Shown: positions 51,366 through 63,805, counted from the stretch's first letter. The stretch is 64,000 nt of DNA from Bursaphelenchus xylophilus (GCA_904066235.2 CAJFCV020000003.1:6820001-6884000), one strand, 5' to 3'. Notes: generated from the letters alone by a model not told the origin. A program made the numbers and translations.

Positions 51366-53529
51366 TCAGCAACAACTATTTTTGAAACCTTTGGAAAGAA
51401 TCCAATCCTCCGGTACCCAGGAAGGTAGGGTCTCGAAGTCGCGGAGGATTCGAATAATCTCAGCGACGGCCTCTTCCAGAACTCCGTTCACTACTCGGAA
51501 ATCGGTCAATTTACTGTACTCTGCACTCATCTGCGCCGAGTAGGAAATGATATGCGCAAAGTCCTGTTCGGTGAGATAGTTCCCAGAGAAGGAGGACTTG
51601 GCCCGAGCCTTCATACGCATCTGTTTCAGAAGCGAGAAATGGGGCGGCTCCACGAAAACAATAACCGGTTTGAATAAGGCTGACCGGAGAATCCGGAGAG
51701 ACAAAGGATGGGCACAAATGACGGGGACCTTCCCTTGTCGCATCAATTGAAATACTGCTTGGTCCATCGTCCCGTAGAGATTGTTGTGTAATTCGCCGTA
51801 TTCCACAAAATGCCCGGCGGCAATCCACGTTTCCATTTGAGATCTGCTGGCAAAGTAATAATCGACCCCATGGCGTTCATTCGGTCGTGGCGGTCGACTA
51901 GTGTGAGGCACTGGAGCGGCGTATTTGAGAGGATTTGAAGCAATTAATCGACTTTTAATGGAGTTCCGACCAACACACGGTGCCCCAATGAGGATGACCG
52001 GCCGAATTTCACCGGGCTCAAGGACATCAACGAATTCGTAAAAACGCTGAGAAATTGGCTCGAAAGTATCTAAAATGTCAGTCCAAATTACTGTTCTCCA
52101 ATGTATGAAAAACCTTCAAAAGAGAGAGCGAACGAAAAGTGACGCAACGAAGACTGAGTTGCGCAATTTGTCATCGAAAGAGAAAGAAAGGCTTGTAAGG
52201 AATTAAGACCACGGGGTCCAGGCAAAAAAGAAAATCAACTCACAATTCCGACCCTTCATGAGAACCATCTCTGTGGGGATTAACCCCACTTCCAGTTTCT
52301 TTGATGCATCAAAGGTGCTTGTCGATGCTTCTGACGTCGTTGTTGTGTCATCTACAAACAATAAATCCAATATTATTCACAAGAAGCTACCTTCATATAT
52401 GGGAGCAGTGATCAAAGATCCATGGCCAATAATTCGTGCTTGTTGCCAAAATGGATCACCAGTTACATAAACCTCGAGAATATCACCGTTTTGGAAGTTA
52501 AGTGCGGCTTCTTTACATGGCTGATACTGATCCACATATCCCATGTAATCGAATAATGCACGAACATAACGTTTTGATTTTCCGACCTTGGCTTTGGAAT
52601 TGTCTTTTCCGGGAACCAACTTAAAGGTGACGACTCCATCAGGTGTGCTGTTTAATATCTCCAACACTTCTTCTGGAGATTTGAAGGAGACCGGAATGTT
52701 ATTAATCTCTAATATCTGATCTCCAGGCTATAAAAACGGGATTAACCACAAATAATAATACCGATAAACATATGCAATACCAACCTGGATAGACCCACAT
52801 CTGTCGGCCGCCCCTCCGGCCATAACTCGGGCAATGCAGATGTCGCCATTGGCATAGACTTTGATGGTTGCCCCCAGGGGATACTCGCCCTTTACAATAT
52901 TTACTATTTTAATTAAAAGATCGTTTTCCGTCGAGGTCTCCTGCGCCGGAGGTAAATCCTCCGCATAATTCGTGATCTCATCGTACGCCAATAAAAGATT
53001 CTAAAACAATTCGAAAGTAAAACACCCCCATAGACTTCAAATTACCTGAACTAAAGGACTTTTCAACACTTTTGTCATGTTGGGTCTGACAGTTGTAATG
53101 CTCTCTGTTTTGGTGGCCAGTTCTTGACAAGTCTCCCAAACGCTGACATTTCTATAAAAATACGAAAAGTATGTACAAAAAAATTATAAAACATATACAT
53201 GAAAGCTGACTTATGACATAAAAAACAATGCCATTATAGATTGTGCCTGTATTTTCTGACTGACAGATCTCCGAAAGACAGCAGCCCAACACCTTCTGAC
53301 AAGGGACAACTCAAAAAGAAAGATAAACAACAACAAATTCGTACTTTTTGGAGGGATGTTGCTTCTTCGCATCAACCAATCGTTTGGCTTGATGGAACAA
53401 GGACTTCATCGTGTCCAGAAGATGATGAGTTATCATGTCGCGTGGATATGTGGGCCCATAAAAGTGGCGGAAATAGTATTGGAAGGAGAGAATAAAATTC
53501 TCCAGATCGGCCTCGTCCTCCATTCCCAT
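51366..53529 (-). CDS. p55-family MAGUK (L27-PDZ-SH3-GUK)
   Basis: Six exons on the minus strand: 53529-53345, 53151-53046, 53000-52785, 52727-52391, 52351-52244 and 52069-51366; about 551 aa. Domains in order: an N-terminal L27-like helical region ending KSPLVQNLLLAYDE; PDZ (ICIARVMAGGAADRCGSIQ-PGDQILEINNIPV); SH3 (VRALFDYM...CKEAALNFQNGDILEV...FWQQARI); guanylate kinase (RPVILIGAPCVGRNSIKSRL, HTSRPPRPNERHGVDYYF, HNNLYGTM). The P-loop is GAPCVGRNS, lacking the Lys of active kinases, so as in other MAGUKs it is a binding module. p55 MAGUKs (MPP/PALS) build polarity and junction complexes with Crumbs or LIN-7. I cannot decide between the MPP5 and MPP7 groups. It is divergent from ABCE1, 0.5 kb apart. 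Confidence 0.9.
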
Positions 53530-54034
53530 GTGCCCTTGTCACATCGTTCGAAGACCGGGAAGAAGGTGTTGGTGGAGGACCTTGGTCACGGTTGCCGTTA
53601 ATTCAATCACCCCCGCCTCGATGACAATTCCGGCATGGGGAAGACGGAGAAGATAGAGATGAGAAATCGGTTGGTTTAGACCAAGTCTGAGCGCCGAATG
53701 TGCCGTCCGGCTTTCCCTTCACACATAAACAGCCGTCCCAATACCACGACGTTCGTGTCTTATCCTCAAAACACATAAAGATAAGAAAGTGTCAAGACTC
53801 GCCCTCTCGAGAGGGAGACTTGACCCATTTGTCCTAAATTATTTTTTTCGACGGAATAAATTTCTTTCTCCCAAATGGTTGGTTTCTGCGTGGAAAGCCG
53901 TCTGTAATGACGTGTTTCTTATTTTAGTTATTATAGTGTGGATGAGACATATCGTGATAATAATAATAAGCGGCCCCAATTCCGTTACACTCTCATGTAT
54001 ATCAAGTTTTATCGGATTTTTTATTGTTTCAGGG
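53530..54034. other. Bidirectional upstream region of MAGUK and ABCE1 genes
   Basis: 505 bp between divergent ATGs. The right end shows the acceptor TTATTGTTTCAG at 54032, three bases before the ABCE1 start, fitting trans-splicing. No other feature. Confidence 0.45.
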
Positions 54035-56290
54035 ATGTCAAACAAGAAAAAAGCGGGAACGGAAGTGCAGTCTACCCAGACTCGTATTGCCATTGTCAAC
54101 ACCGACAGGTGTAAACCTAAGAATTGTGGCCAAGTGTGCAAAAGATCGTGTCCGGTCGTCAAACTCGGTAAATTTTGGTTATTTCGATTTTCATTTTCTT
54201 CTAGGAAAACAATGCATTGTCGTTGATGCTTCTTCCAAGGTGGCAGAAATTTCGGAACATCTATGCATCGGTTGTGGTATTTGTATTAAGGTATTTTAAT
54301 TTAAATTTTATGAAAATCTTTATTGTTTAGAAGTGTCCTTACAATGCGATCAGCATTATTAACCTTCCTAGTAACCTGGAGAGGGATACTACCCACAGAT
54401 ATGGGCCAAACTCTTTCAAGTTGCATCGTCTCCCGACTCCGAGGCAAGGGTCTATTCTTGGTTTAGTCGGAACAAACGGTATCGGCAAGTCAACTGCGCT
54501 GAAAATCCTTTCAAGTAAAATGAAACCCAATTTGGGAAGATTCTCGGTAAGAAAAGAGAAACTTTTTATTTTTGTTGTTTAGGAGGTAGTTCCATGGACC
54601 GAAGTTTTGAATTATTTCCGTGGAAGTGAGCTTCAGAATTATTTCACCAAATTGTTGGAAGATAAGTTCAAGTCTCTCATCAAACCCCAGTATGTCGATC
54701 AGCTCCCCAAGTAAGATTTATTTAATTTTTGAATCGTTTAAGAATTTTTTCCTTACACTATTCCTTATAGGGTTTTCGCTAAGAATGGGTTTACAAATGT
54801 GGAAGAGGCATTGAAAGCTAAGAAAGAAGTGGATAACTTTGATGAGATCATTGATCGTCTTGGTAAGAGATGCACTGTATCTATTTTTGCGTTTAGAACT
54901 ACGGCATTTGTTCGACCGTGATATCAAAAATCTGTCTGGAGGTGAAATGCAAAGATTTGCGATTGCTTTGTGTCTGATTCAGAAGGCCCAGATCTATATT
55001 TTTGATGAGCCATCTTCGTTCCTGGATGTAAAACAGAGATTGGAAGCTGCTAAAATGATCCGAGAATGTAGTAAGGACGACAAGTAAGGGTTATTTAAAT
55101 TATTAGACATCATACAGCGATTTCTACAATTGGATTTTAGCTATGTCATGGTAGTCGAGCACGATCTTGCTGTATTGGATTACATGTCTGATTATGTTTG
55201 CATTCTCTACGGGGTCCCTTCAGCTTATGGTGTTGTCACTTTGCCATCCGGTGTTCGGGAAGGTATCAATATGTTCTTGGAAGGATTCATTCACTCGGAA
55301 AACATGAGATTCAGGCAAGTTACGATAAAATTGTTGCCCTAATCTGATTTTTTAGAGATACGTCTTTGTCTTTTAAAGTAACAGATCAGCTTGAACAGCA
55401 AGTGATAGAACGGACAACGAGCTATGAATATCCGAGCATGACCAAGACAATGGGGACTTTCCAATTGAACATTGAAGGTGGCACCTTCTCAGATTCCGAA
55501 ATTATTGTTCTGCTCGGTGAAAATGGTACTGGAAAATCTACTCTTATCCAGTAAGTGTTTTCATAGTTTTTTTTTGTAATTTTATTGGCGTTATGTAATC
55601 TACAATTGCTTTTTTTAGAATGTTGGCCGGTAAAATGGACCCCGATGACACTTCCACCGAAGTCCCTGAGCTTCATATTTCTTACAAACCACAAAAGTTG
55701 TCACCTAAATTTGAGGGATCTGTCCGATCTTTGATGTTGAAGCGCATCCCTGACATGCTGAATCATCCAACTTTCAAGACGGATGTCTTAAATCCCATGA
55801 AGATCAACGAGATTCTTGACCTGGATGTTCAGAATCTGTCTGGTGGTGAACTTCAAAGAGTCGCTCTGACAATTTGCCTAGGAACTCCAGCCAATGTCTA
55901 CCTCATTGACGAGCCGAGTGCTTACCTGGATTCTGAACAGCGTTTGGCCGCTGCCAAGGTAATCAAGAGGCATATTCTCCATGCCAAAAAGACCGCCTTT
56001 ATTGTGGAGCACGATTTCATGATGAGTACATATTTGGCTGATCGGGTGATTGTATTCGATGGTCAGCCCGGGAAACAAACCAAGGCTAACTCGTAAGGGA
56101 GTATATCTATATTATGTCTGTTTTTAGACCACAATCGTTGTTGAATGGAATGAACAAATTCTTGGAGATCTTAGATGTCACGTTCCGAAGAGATGACGAG
56201 AGTCATCGGCCCAGAATCAACAAGAAGGATTCCGTTAAAGACAGTGAACAGAAGAAGTCGGGAAACTACTTCTTCCTGGACTCTGCCTAA
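54035..56290 (+). CDS. abce-1: ABCE1 / RLI1 ribosome-recycling ATPase
   Basis: Ten exons: 54035-54167, 54205-54290, 54331-54546, 54583-54710, 54771-54862, 54897-55083, 55141-55314, 55356-55550, 55619-56092 and 56128-56290; about 615 aa, full length. The N-terminal iron-sulfur domain has all eight cysteines ([16 protein letters not shown] and [12 protein letters not shown]). Twin ABC domains follow: Walker [10 protein letters not shown] and GENGTGKST, signatures [10 protein letters not shown] and [10 protein letters not shown], Walker [13 protein letters not shown] and [12 protein letters not shown], and H-loops VVEHD and IVEHD. It splits ribosomes after termination. Intron 7 uses a GC donor (TTCAG|GCAAGT); treating it as GT elsewhere would break the frame. 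Downstream, AATAAA occurs near 56461. Confidence 0.97.
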
Positions 56291-59200
56291 ATGTTATTTA
56301 TGTACACATCTGTGTACGATATAATAATCTTGTTCAGATGCAGTTAGCCATGGGTTGTTATTCCATCCACAGTTCTGGTTTATGCCGATTGGAGGGATGA
56401 CATTCAGCTAGCTCTTCTGTGAAAAGATTGGGTTGTTTCTCGTGTTTTTTGTTGACATTTAAATAAAACTATTTGCTAAGCAAGGTGTGAATCTGTTCTT
56501 TTCTATGTCCGTCAACAGTCGTGTTCATATCTCGTCCAGTAATATTTAAATTGTCTGTTTTTTTTTGTCGGAAGACATTTCGTAACGGACTTCGGAAAGA
56601 TACGTTTTGTTTTGCGATCGTCATTCTAACCAGGGAACAGCTTTGCAAATTTTATCTTCAGAGTGAGTGAGGTACGTGGGAAGGATGATCTGCACAGACA
56701 TCGAATACGTGGCAGTTAACGGTCGATGTTTTTCCATTGAGTGTACTTGAAAAGGTTTTTTGTCGCGATCGCGGCTAATAATTCTCTCTTTTGATTCGAA
56801 TTGAATTAATTTGCGGAGGTCATGAAGAGAAGAAGGATGGACTTGATCCAGTAGAAGTGGGCTTTCCACGCTTTTCTCTCATGATTAAGTAAATTCACTC
56901 ACGATTTGAATGTGTTTCAATAAGAGCGGTGGGTGTGGTCATTGATTTGTCTTCTTTGAAAAGATCGCTCAGGGTTTACACCTTTCGGACTCGTTGGGAA
57001 TATTTTTTTTACATTTATGAAGTCTTCCAGAATTAATGTTGGAATGCACTGAGCGTAAAGTCTTAGGAACCGTTTGTCTTGCTTATACAGGGTGCGCCAA
57101 AAATATTGGGACAAAAATCAATTCCGTGTAACTTTTTTCGGCTGGCCTTGGAATCAAAACTTTTGGCCGTTTTAGCAAGGGTAACAGTCTTGCTATACGG
57201 CAACGGTAATGCCAGGGTTGGGGCCTATTGCAAACTTGAAAAAATATTCAAAAGTTTTTGGGGGACCAAAATTTTCTTTTCAAGTGGATGACCGGGAAAT
57301 CAATTTGGCCATTATTTCCGCTAAGGGAATGTAAGATCCTTCAAATTTATTGTGTATAAAGCACATGCTATTCACTTCGTAACAACGTATGTAATCATGG
57401 TTGACGACCGATATGGCGGCGCTGGTCGAAAAAACAAAAAAAAATCCCGAAAGTTCGGATTTTTATGTTTTTAACAATCTCAATACCACAGTATCGCCCG
57501 TGTTGCTCTAAAATTTTGTGGTTATAGAGTGTGTACATAGGGAATTTTCATACTGTAAAAGAAAATCTACACCTACAAGGGGACAGTTTCTGTATGGAAA
57601 AAACTTTATGGTGCGGATTGGAGGCACGGTTCTTCGAAGCTTGATATATTTTGGCAGTTTACTGCAAGTTGAAAAGTACTTGAGCGTAAAAATCGGCGTA
57701 ATGCTGTACTCGGGATACATGCTGACACAACTGAATTACTTTTAGCGATCTTCAGTCCAAGCTCACTTGACGAGCAACCTTAGAGTAAATTCTACCGCTG
57801 TAGTCACTATTTCATCCCCCAGAGGCAGAAGATAAAAGAATAATTTTTCAAAGACGACTAGTCAGACTCTCGTTGTCCTTATAAAAGTATCTCTGATGCC
57901 TAATACGCTGGGAACCTTACATGGAAACTTCTACATAAAAATCTTTGATCTTACGGAAGTTTTCTGGAAAACGGCGCGTTTTTAGGCCGAGTTTGACGGG
58001 CTGTAAAAGATGTAATCGTCATTATAAGTAAAAATCATTTTTAGTGTATAAAAAGCGACCGCTACTCTGTCATATAAAGTGAATTTCTGCCATAGCATGC
58101 AACGGTAAAACTAGTGTTTCCAATTTTTATCCATTTTGGGGTCCGTGTCTCAGGGGCCTTAGTTGTGAGCACTTATAAAGGCAGAACAGGTGTCGTATAC
58201 GACTACTCTGTCTGAAACTTTGAAGATAGGTTCTTGGGAGCATTGCACGTTTGCACAAGCGACCACTTTGCTCTTTTACCATTACAGCCCGCACGGCAAG
58301 TAAAAACATGAGTCCCAATATTTTTGGCGCACCCTGTACGAAAGGCCACTAATGTCCGTCCCCTTTTGGGGGGCGGCCGGAAACTGTATGTCTTTTTGTG
58401 GTTTCCAAGGTCCTAAAAGTCGTGGAGAGGGAAGTTCAAAGCCCGACTCCAACTCCTGAAAAGCCTTCGTCTATTTGTGTTTTTTAACGTTAAACGGATT
58501 CATTTCGCCATGCCCTCAACCCAATTATTCGTGCCGGTAACAAGGATGGTTGCGTCTTGCAACGTCGACTGTCGGGATCGCTCGTCTCATCTCGTTCTCC
58601 TAAGTCTTCGCAATTGACCTTCATTTCAACCAACTTCTCCAACGACAGCTCCTTTCTCATAATTGTTTATTCATATGTCAGACGCTTCTGCCGCTTCCGA
58701 GTTTTAAGGCTTTAAACGAGGCGTGGATGTAGGGCAAGGATTTAGAGGGGAGGGGGCGAGGGTGAACAATATCAGGTTTGGTAAATTCCCGTCCGGAAGC
58801 CTTTTTTGTGCGTGTCGCGTTGCTCACCTTAATTTTTTTAAGCGCTCGGAGTGCAATTCAGTGCAATTCTCGGGTGTTTCTGGAGAGATTCAAAAGTCCT
58901 TGTTTAAAGTAAGCTAGCCTCTGACACGGGAAGTCGTGGGGAGAACGGCCTCTTTAAAAGGTGTCAAACTAAATGCTATTCGTTGGGGGATCTGACTCCA
59001 AATTCCGTTAATTTCACGTTTCTCATCCCTACGACCTTTTGATGCGGGTCTTGACTCACAAATCCCCGCGACGTGTTCGCTTTTGTGTGGGAGGGAGCCC
59101 GCGCTTTTTGTCCGATCTTTGCTGATAAACGCTTTACGATTCGGAATGGTAAAACTCGGTTACCTTGCTCTCGACTTTTAAATTATTTGAATCGGGTTTT

Positions 59201-59509
59201 CGTCTTGTCTGAGAAATGAGTCAAAAAAGTGTTAAGTAAACATTTCCCTGCATGCTGTGAATAGAGACCCAATAAGTCTGAGGCTGCGACATCTGGAAAG
59301 GATAATCAAAGTTCCGTCGTCCCTCCATCAGACCCTTAGGCGAGGAAAATCCATGGAGTCGAAATCAAATTAATTATTCACCGTTTAGATAAAGACTTTT
59401 TCGCATTAAAAATTCCGTTTCCGAATGAATTTCACTCTTTTGGTGTCTCTCCTACACGTCTTCACTTTCAGAACAACGTTGGGGGACCTGGAGGTCACAG
59501 TTGTTGGCC
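56291..59509. other. Spacer containing a DNA transposon
   Basis: About 3.2 kb between abce-1 and the GLY-5-like gene. 57086-58338 is a transposon; the rest has no supported gene. A 5' leader acceptor CACTTTCAG at 59462-59470 lies 40 nt before the next ATG. Confidence 0.5.
57086..58338. mobile_element. DNA transposon with perfect 27-bp terminal inverted repeats
   Basis: Begins TACAGGGTGCGCCAAAAATA (57086) and ends with the exact complement at 58338; the 27-bp ends match without error. TA at both borders and CAGGG termini indicate the Tc1/mariner superfamily. The 1.2-kb interior has only short broken frames and no recognisable transposase, so it is non-autonomous or decayed inside. Confidence 0.82.
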
Positions 59510-62500
59510 ATGTCACCGTTTCGAAGACGCTCCTTGGTCGTGAAGCTTCTTCTCTTAGTCCCCCTGGTCTGGCTCGGTGCACTTATCTATTTTAACGTCA
59601 CAGATAAGGCAAGTTTTACGTGGTGTTCTTACGAATTGATGTAGTTTTTGGAATTGTGTTTGCTTAATTATCTAATATGCCTCTGACTTGTGACGTTTCA
59701 GCCAACAGACTATCAGGCCGAGCCTCATGTTGCTCCAAAAGTCAGAGAACTCCAAGGGTTCGGGCCTCCAATGGAGGTGCCCAAACCACACGAGGAATCG
59801 GAAAAGGAGGAAGACAATTCGAATGACAAAATCGTAAGCCTTCGAAAACGCAAAAATAATGTTTTCAGCCCGTTTTGCAAAAACCAAACAAGAAATTATT
59901 CGATCAGAACTCACCGATTTACAAAAAGGGAGATCCCACTCAAGCCGGAGAGCTCGGAAAAGCCGTTAAGGTTAATAAGAATGTAAGTTGCATTGTTTTT
60001 ACATTTTTTATACTCAAAACTGCTTTGCCCAAGATTTGGGCCTAATTTTGGCTTTCCAAAACCACAGACGATAAAAACGGCTATAAAATTAATGGGTTTC
60101 GGGCCGTAATACACACCAGTTTGGATGGTATTTTGAAATTAAGAAGCGTTGGTTTTGACGTTGCAATCCACGTTTTTTCATACAAAATCGGTTTCAGGAA
60201 CTAACAGTGGATGAACGAAAGCAATACGATGAAGGATATAAGAACAACGCTTTCAATCAGTATGCCTCAGACATGATCTCCATCCACAGATCCCTCCCTC
60301 CAGCTGCCGATCAAGAATGCACCACCGAAGTTTACGCTTCCGGACTTCCAGATACCTCAGTTATCATCTGTTTCCACAACGAGGCCTGGTCGGTTCTTCT
60401 TCGGACAGTTCACAGTGTACTCGAGAGAACTCCATCTCAATATCTGAACGAGATTATCTTGGTTGATGACTTTTCTGATATGGAACACACCAAGAAACCG
60501 TTGGAAGAATATATGGCCCAATTTCCAAAGGTTAAAGTTCTGCGGTTGGATAAAAGGGAAGGTCTGATCCGAGCTCGACTTCGAGGTGCTGCTGTAGCCA
60601 AAGGAAAGGTCCTTACTTACCTCGATTCTCATTGTGAATGTATGGAGGGCTGGCTGGAACCTCTCCTCGACAGAATTCATAAGAACTCATCGACTGTTGT
60701 GTGTCCTGTTATCGATGTAATCGACGATGACACCTTTGAATATCATTATTCCAAGGCATTCTTTACAAACGTCGGAGGATTCGACTGGTCCCTTCAATTT
60801 AATTGGCATCCAATCCCTGAAAGAGATCGTCGCGACAGGAAACGGGCAATAGATCCCGTGAGGTAGGTTAGAAAATGATTAATCTATTGTGCCGTTTAGA
60901 TCACCAACAATGGCCGGGGGTCTTTTTGCCATCGACCGTGCGTACTTTGAGAAACTTGGAACATACGATCCGGGTTTTGATATCTGGGGTGGTGAGAATC
61001 TGGAGTTATCGTTTAAGGTAAGGTAAATCATATATTTTTTTAATAGAGGGATCGCATATATGTTTTTATTGTAGATCTGGATGTGCGGAGGCCGATTGGA
61101 GATCGTTCCATGTAGTCATGTCGGTCACATATTCAGAAAAAGGTCTCCCTACAAATGGAGAACGGGCGTCAACGTTCTCAAAAGGAATTCGATCCGATTG
61201 GCTGAGGTTTGGTTAGATGATTATAAGAAATATTACTACGAAAGGATAAACAATAATCTGGTTGGTCCCGTTGTGCAGTATTTGACTCTTGGTTTAGGGC
61301 GACTTTGGAGATATCAGCCAACGGAAGTCTCTCAGAGATCGTTTGGAATGCAAATCCTTCAAATGGTATCTGGATAACATTTTCCCTGAACTGTTCGTTC
61401 CTGGCGATGCCGTAGGAAGAGGAGAGGTAAGTGCTTTCAGCGTGCTTTGGGGTGTACTTTGTTTTAATTTCTCTCTTCTTCTTTGTCTGTCATCGTATTT
61501 TCCATGTTTTCTACGTTTCCTTCTCGTACTGTGCTTGTATTATCTGTGACTAACGCACCTTTCCCTTTGTTTTCTTGTTTTGTGCAAATGAAGCCTGGTT
61601 CGGTCCCTGAGGTCGGCTTTCTGATGAGTTACCGCAATTTAAGGGGCTTTTCTGTCCATTCACGCACATAGGATGAATACTTTTGTGAAGAACAATATCC
61701 CTACTGCTGATCCGGAGCTTTCACTTCCCACTAGAGGCCTTCGTTTTCTTGATTGGGGCAAAAGAAGGGGGAATTTTAAGCTATAATTAAAGCAGCGGGG
61801 TAATTGTGATACTTTAGGTTCGTAATGGGGCTGACCTGAAACCGAGCCGGTGCTTAGATAGTGCAGTCGCACGGCGTGCCAAGAATAAGCCAGTCTCTTT
61901 GTTCAATTGTCACAACCAAGGAGGCAATCAGGCGAGTTTTTCACTTGTTCTCACTTTCAGATCCGCAACAGCGGCGAGACGGGCAATGCCAAGTGTGTGG
62001 ACAGTGCGGCCGATGAGGAACATTCGGGCAAACCAGTCGTGCCCTACACTTGCCATAGCCAAGGGGGCAATCAGGTACCCATAGCGGGAAGACCAACCCC
62101 ATACTTAATATTCTCCACCGTTCGGATGCACTTTTTGCGTGTTTTATTAACATTTTCGCCCTGTTGGTTGGGTTACTTCAAAGCTACTTAGTTTTACATT
62201 TAATGGAGTTATTTTCTTATGTAACCTGTTAGTACCGTGTCTTGATGGCTGTGAATCTCCAAAAGATGTCTTGTACAATTTATGCCTTCCAAATTCCTTG
62301 TGGTGTCTTTTCCAATCGTATTTCTGTCTTGTTTTGTCTTCAACTGGGGGTCTAAGGATAGTATAACGGTTAATCCATGCTCATATAGGTACGGAACAAG
62401 GGCGGTGGATCCAAACAATGTTTAGATTGGGCGGCCCATGGTAATAAAAAGAAAAATGTCGGCCTATATTGGTGTCATAGTCAGGGCGGAAATCAGGTAA

Positions 62501-62889
62501 ACCACAAGAAAGGTGCATTCGACGGAAAAATTACGGTTATTTATGTGCTAATCTCCTTGTTTTTAGTATTGGTTATACAGCAAAGACGGAGAAATTCGAA
62601 GAGATGAGAGCTGTATTGATTATGCCGGCAAAGATGTGATCATCTTCCCATGCCATGGAATGAAAGGAAACCAGGAATGGAAATACAATCATAAGGTAAC
62701 GTAACAATCCTTGGAATATAAAGTTCTTAGTTGCATCAACTTCTCCATGTTGTAAGTGGCAAATGTCTGGAGATGTCAAGAGATGGCGCTCAACTCTTGA
62801 TGAAGGCCTGCGACACCAGCAACCAGTACCAGCACTGGACCTTCCAGGAGTATGACGAAGACCGGGCCCGCCAATATGGTCTCATCTAA
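59510..62889 (+). CDS. gly-5: Polypeptide N-acetylgalactosaminyltransferase, GLY-5 type, alternatively spliced
   Basis: Constant exons: 59510-59608, 59702-59833, 59869-59982, 60198-60862, 60900-61017, 61075-61260, 61298-61426, then one of 61818-61931, 61961-62074 or 62389-62496, then 62567-62695 and 62731-62889; about 614 aa. Type-II Golgi protein: short basic cytosolic tail, TM ([20 protein letters not shown]), a charged stem, GT-A catalytic domain ([10 protein letters not shown]; metal site [26 protein letters not shown]-type HVGHIFRK), and a C-terminal ricin-type lectin domain with [10 protein letters not shown]. It starts mucin-type O-glycosylation by adding GalNAc to Ser/Thr. The stem intron 1 has a GC donor (AAG|GCAAGT), needed for frame. 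The QxW motif of the first lectin repeat is made across the splice junction. Confidence 0.95.
61818..61931 (+). other. Alternative lectin exon a of the GLY-5-like gene (GC donor)
   Basis: 38 codons, [17 protein letters not shown]...CHNQGGNQ, phase 0 at both ends, after CTTTAG. The donor is CAG|GCGAGT, a GC site, while exons b and c use GT. The next exon's acceptor lies only 29 nt on, too close for normal splicing of a to b, which forces exclusivity. Confidence 0.8.
61961..62074 (+). other. Alternative lectin exon b of the GLY-5-like gene
   Basis: 38 codons, [17 protein letters not shown]...CHSQGGNQ, phase 0 at both ends; acceptor CACTTTCAG, donor CAG|GTACCC. Same length as exon a and in line with it residue by residue. 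Confidence 0.85.
62389..62496 (+). other. Alternative lectin exon c of the GLY-5-like gene
   Basis: 36 codons, [18 protein letters not shown]...CHSQGGNQ, phase 0 at both ends; acceptor CTCATATAG, donor CAG|GTAAAC. It has the same Cys spacing frame as a and b but a more basic loop (GNKKKN). Confidence 0.85.
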
Positions 62890-63805
62890 CCAGCTCAGCT
62901 TTATTCACCAGAAACCGTGACCATCAACAGATCCGAAACATATTTTTATTACCGGTGAAATGGATATTATGACCGTGAACATATCATCATCATAACCTAG
63001 CCTCTTTCTCTTACCATAACATTTTTTCGTAACGTATTACACTTGAAATGTTCACCTTGAATTCCGGGTTACACTGTATCTTCGCCCTTTCGCTCTAGCT
63101 AGATTCCCGAGGTGTTGCAATCTGATGAATATTACTTGTAAGAGTCCTGCAATAACATTTGGGGTTACCGTCGCCTTCTTTTTACGATGTCGTATTTGCG
63201 ACTACTTTGTGTAGTTATGTTGTAATACTCTCACAAACATAGACCCAGATTTTAGGGCCTCGGATCCCGTTTGAAATGTAATTTATTGTTTAATTTATTT
63301 TGTTGGCTGCCTTTTTAATTGCCCTTGTTGCGATTCGTGCCTTTCTCCTTGTTTTTGTTCCATAAATTGTAAAATTGACCGGTTCGATTAAGTCGTTGTA
63401 ATAAAACGTAAGCTTTGCTGACCATTACGCAATTCGATTAAACATCCCTCGAAAAGAACGCTCGGATCAGAACGGATGAATGTTTAACGAGCCCTGCGGC
63501 GTTCCCCTACCCCACCTCGACTACAACGTCAGATAAGCCCGCGATAAGAGGGCGCTTTCAACATCGCCTCAGGCAATCTTCTCACCTTAAACTTGACGGT
63601 TCAGGGGTCGGGTGCGACATTTTACGAACCGGCTAGCCAAACTGGTAGCGGCCGACTTTTTTTGTTCTCGCGACGAGTTCCCGACCCCACCTCACGACCC
63701 ATCACCCATTGGCTGGACGGGATTTTGTGTAATTCAGACGTTAAAACATATTGTTCTACTTTGGACGTCTGCAGAAAGAAGACGAGCCATTAACTTCTGG
63801 CGACC
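62890..63805. other. GLY-5-like 3' UTR and spacer
   Basis: AATAAA occurs near 63401 and probably marks the 3' end of the transferase mRNA. The remaining 400 bp is the upstream region of the next gene. Nothing else recognised. Confidence 0.45.
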
